Shown here one piece after another: positions 4,522 to 6,833 of a stretch of DNA of 6,833 nt. The first letter of the stretch is position 1; each line of letters opens with the position of its first letter. Below the pieces are notes generated by a model that was given only the letters and a program-made list of their open reading frames with translations, was not told the origin of the DNA and made no database searches. The stretch is from Candidatus Kapaibacterium sp. Lineage in GTDB: Bacteria > Bacteroidota > Ignavibacteria > Kapaibacteriales > UBA2268. The stretch lies in NCBI GenBank assembly GCA_938038165.1, contig CALHRB010000156.1, positions 1 to 6,833 of the forward strand. The letters are read 5' to 3'. A program made the position numbers and the translations under genes.

Positions 4522-6833
4522 ATGTTTGGGAAAATACTGGTTTATTTTTTATTTGGTTTATCTTTTTTATCCGCCTTATTATACATAATTGCTGAAATAA
4601 AAAAAAGCAAACAGATCTCTATTTTTGCAAGATCTGTCTATTTCACCATTATTGTGGCCATTCTAACGGTATCAGGTTATTTTTTGTATAATATTATTAA
4701 TCATAATTTTCAATTCACTTATATATGGAGCTATTCCTCCACCAATTTACCTCTCCACCTATTGATATCTTCATTTTACGCTGGTCAGGAAGGTTCATTT
4801 CTTCTTTGGGCATTACTTATTGTTCTCATTGGTGGTTTCCTTATCCCCTATTCCAAAAAGCATAATTATGAAGAATTGGTGATGGGTTTATATTCAATTG
4901 TTCTGTCTTTTTTGTTTATCATTCTAATTTTCAAAAGTCCGTTTGAGTATGTTTGGGATTCATTTAAAGAAAGCAACATACCCATTGGTTTCACTCCACA
5001 GGAAGGAAGGGGTTTGAATCCAATTCTGCAAAATTATTGGATATCAATTCATCCGCCAATCCTATTTATTGGCTATGCCGCTATGACTGTCCCTTATATT
5101 TTTGCTATCGCCGGATTAATTAGACGCGATTATCAAAGATGGATAAGGGTAGCTCTTCCCTGGACTCTTTTTGCTTCTGGTATTCTTGGTCTCGGTATTA
5201 TGTTAGGTGGATTTTGGGCTTATGAAACATTAGGTTGGGGTGGTTATTGGGCTTGGGATCCTGTTGAAAATTCTTCGTTATTACCATGGTTAATTTCTGT
5301 TACTATCGTTCACACTATGTTAGTTCAAAAAAGCACTGGTGGTTTAAGAAAAACAAATTTTGTGTTGGCTATCGTAGGTTTCGTTTTAGTCCTTTACGCA
5401 ACTTATCTCACAAGAAGTGGTGTCCTCGGAGATTCTTCGGTTCACTCTTTTGTTGATCCCGGACAAATTGTTAACACTCTTTTAGTTTCACTACTTCTTC
5501 TTTTTTTAGTTATTGGCTTTGGAGTTCTTATATATAGATTTAAAGACATACCCAACAACAAAAGTGTTTCGTATACAAGTTCTAAGGAATTTGCATTATC
5601 TCTCGGATCGATTGTGCTTCTTGCCGGAACAATTATTGTCTTGATTGGAACAAGTTTTCCTTTATTTTCTGGATTGATTAGTAGTAGTCAAAATTCCATT
5701 GACGCTCAGTTTTACAATGTTTGGATGCTCCCTATTGCAATATTAATTTTGCTTATCAATGCTATATCTATTTACATGAATTGGAGAAATAGCCGATGGG
5801 ACAATGTTCTTAAAAAGTCTCTGATTTACTTAATTCCATCAATCATAGTTACTGTTATTTTAATTTTCTTTGGTGTTTATAATTTCCAGTATCTTTTGCT
5901 TGCTTTTGCATCAATATTCTCTTTATTCATTAACATTGATTATATTGTTAGAAATATAAAATTACAACCCAAAACTCTTGGGGCTTATCTATCTCATCTT
6001 GGAATATCATTACTAATGTTGGGAACACTATCTTCCGGTGCCTATTCTCTAACAAAATCTCTGGTCCTTCATCCAGATCAGCCTATTTCAGCCTTTGGTT
6101 ATAAATTTACTTTAAAAGGAAAAGAACAGATTGAAAAACAATACAGCGATAGGGAAAAATTTCAATATCTAATAAAAGTTGAAAAAGATGGTTCTTCCTC
6201 ACAAGCTACAGTTAACCCTATAATGTATTGGAGTGCATTTAATGAATTTCAGGCTCCTTTTTTTGAACCTGGCATCAAAAGATATATATCACAAGATTTA
6301 TATATTTCTCCCGTATCAGTTCAGCATGAAGAATCTCCTTCTGAAATATCTTTAAAAAAAGGTGAATCACTAAAATTACCCTATGATTCCAATACAGTTA
6401 TTACCTTGCTCAAATATGATATGTCCAGAATGCAATCAGACCCCACTCAAGGTCATTCAATACTCGGTACTATATTAGAAATTAAAGATGGTAAATCGGT
6501 TATTATCGACACTGCTTATGCACTTCTGGACATAGAAAAACAAAACTTTTCACCATTGTGGCTTGATATCCCGGGTAAAAATTTGAAAATAGGCTTTGTT
6601 AATTTTGTCCCAGGTGATAATTTAGAACAAGCTCAATCAGTATTTGCCTTTACAAGAGAAATTTTCACCGTTGAGGTAACATTAAAACCCTTTATTAATT
6701 TTGTTTGGATTGGCGTTATCTTAGTTGTTTTTGGATTTTTCTATTCTATCTCAAGGCATATCAATTACACAAAAACGGCTAAAAACGATATTGAATTATC
6801 TGAAATTTCAGATGATGATGACAAAGAAAATGA
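4522..6833 (+). CDS. ccmF: Cytochrome c heme lyase subunit CcmF, 3' end cut by the window edge
   Basis: A large polytopic membrane protein; 770 codons are visible and the frame is still open at the right edge. The TGA ending the window at 6831 is out of frame. CcmF takes heme from holo-CcmE and attaches it to CXXCH apocytochromes in the periplasm. Visible signatures are GQEGSFLLW (88-96), GRGLNPILQN (162-171), IHPPILFIGY (176-185), the WWD motif WGGYWAWDPVEN (239-250), and TRSGVLGDSSVHSF (297-310). The histidines H177, H264, H308 and H492 (in SHLG, 491-494) match E. coli H173, H261, H303 and H491, the WWD and transmembrane heme ligands. After H492 comes a periplasmic domain of roughly 220 residues (about 512-724) and a last helix (about 725-746). 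E. coli CcmF has 647 residues, and most of the extra length (about 600-713) is in this domain. The tail is acidic (SDDDDKE, 763-769). The paralogue NrfE is less likely because ccmC, ccmD and ccmE precede it. Confidence 0.95.
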   Translation, partial: MFGKILVYFLFGLSFLSALLYIIAEIKKSKQISIFARSVYFTIIVAILTVSGYFLYNIINHNFQFTYIWSYSSTNLPLHLLISSFYAGQEGSFLLWALLIVLIGGFLIPYSKKHNYEELVMGLYSIVLSFLFIILIFKSPFEYVWDSFKESNIPIGFTPQEGRGLNPILQNYWISIHPPILFIGYAAMTVPYIFAIAGLIRRDYQRWIRVALPWTLFASGILGLGIMLGGFWAYETLGWGGYWAWDPVENSSLLPWLISVTIVHTMLVQKSTGGLRKTNFVLAIVGFVLVLYATYLTRSGVLGDSSVHSFVDPGQIVNTLLVSLLLLFLVIGFGVLIYRFKDIPNNKSVSYTSSKEFALSLGSIVLLAGTIIVLIGTSFPLFSGLISSSQNSIDAQFYNVWMLPIAILILLINAISIYMNWRNSRWDNVLKKSLIYLIPSIIVTVILIFFGVYNFQYLLLAFASIFSLFINIDYIVRNIKLQPKTLGAYLSHLGISLLMLGTLSSGAYSLTKSLVLHPDQPISAFGYKFTLKGKEQIEKQYSDREKFQYLIKVEKDGSSSQATVNPIMYWSAFNEFQAPFFEPGIKRYISQDLYISPVSVQHEESPSEISLKKGESLKLPYDSNTVITLLKYDMSRMQSDPTQGHSILGTILEIKDGKSVIIDTAYALLDIEKQNFSPLWLDIPGKNLKIGFVNFVPGDNLEQAQSVFAFTREIFTVEVTLKPFINFVWIGVILVVFGFFYSISRHINYTKTAKNDIELSEISDDDDKEN

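Noticed and set aside
6830..6833. ATGA at the window end as the stop of ccmF overlapping the start of a next gene
   Set aside because: The TGA is in a different frame from ccmF, whose codons here read AAC... GAA AAT GA-, so ccmF does not end at it. A new gene starting at ATG 6830 cannot be judged from four bases.
1..6833. tRNA, rRNA, CRISPR array, insertion sequence, phage or toxin-antitoxin genes
   Set aside because: No cloverleaf-like or GC-rich structured segments, no spaced direct repeats, no transposase motifs and no terminal inverted repeats were seen. The genes are packed with gaps under 80 nt.

Overview
The window is strongly AT-rich and every supported gene lies on the + strand. It holds two blocks: a partner-switching signalling module (an RsbU-type phosphatase, a STAS antagonist and an RsbW-type kinase) at about 1-2785, and a System I cytochrome c maturation cluster in the order ccmC-ccmD-ccmE-ccmF from 2839 to the right edge. 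The low GC, weak or absent Shine-Dalgarno sequences at several genes, two TAnnTTTG-like promoter elements, the Cys-type CcmE and the long CcmF suggest the Bacteroidota/Ignavibacteriota (FCB) group. This is inferred from style; there is no rRNA or phylogenetic marker to confirm it.

Region 1 (about 2-2785). The first gene encodes a multi-pass membrane protein with a GAF-like sensor region and a C-terminal SpoIIE/PP2C phosphatase. Its frame stays open to the left edge, so its N-terminus is probably cut off. A 74-nt gap leads to a STAS anti-sigma antagonist, and 13 nt later comes an HATPase_c anti-sigma kinase. By analogy with RsbU/RsbV/RsbW, the kinase phosphorylates the STAS protein, the phosphatase reverses this, and the unphosphorylated STAS protein sequesters the kinase from its target. 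No sigma factor or other target is present in the window.

Region 2 (2839-6833). CcmC, with an apparent CcmE-like OB domain inserted in its first periplasmic loop, would present heme to CcmE. CcmE carries a CxxxY heme-attachment motif instead of HxxxY. A 51-residue CcmD would support release of heme-loaded CcmE, and CcmF would pass heme to apocytochromes. CcmF has all four conserved histidines and a periplasmic domain about 110 residues larger than that of E. coli. It is still open at the right edge after 770 codons. The ABC subunits CcmA and CcmB, and the thiol-handling CcmG and CcmH, are not in the window.

No tRNA, rRNA, CRISPR array, mobile element or convincing intrinsic terminator was seen. 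The longest stretch without a gene is under 80 nt. The most notable observations are the CcmE-like insertion in CcmC, the Cys-type CcmE, the enlarged CcmF domain, and an A10 tract at the start of the anti-sigma kinase gene.
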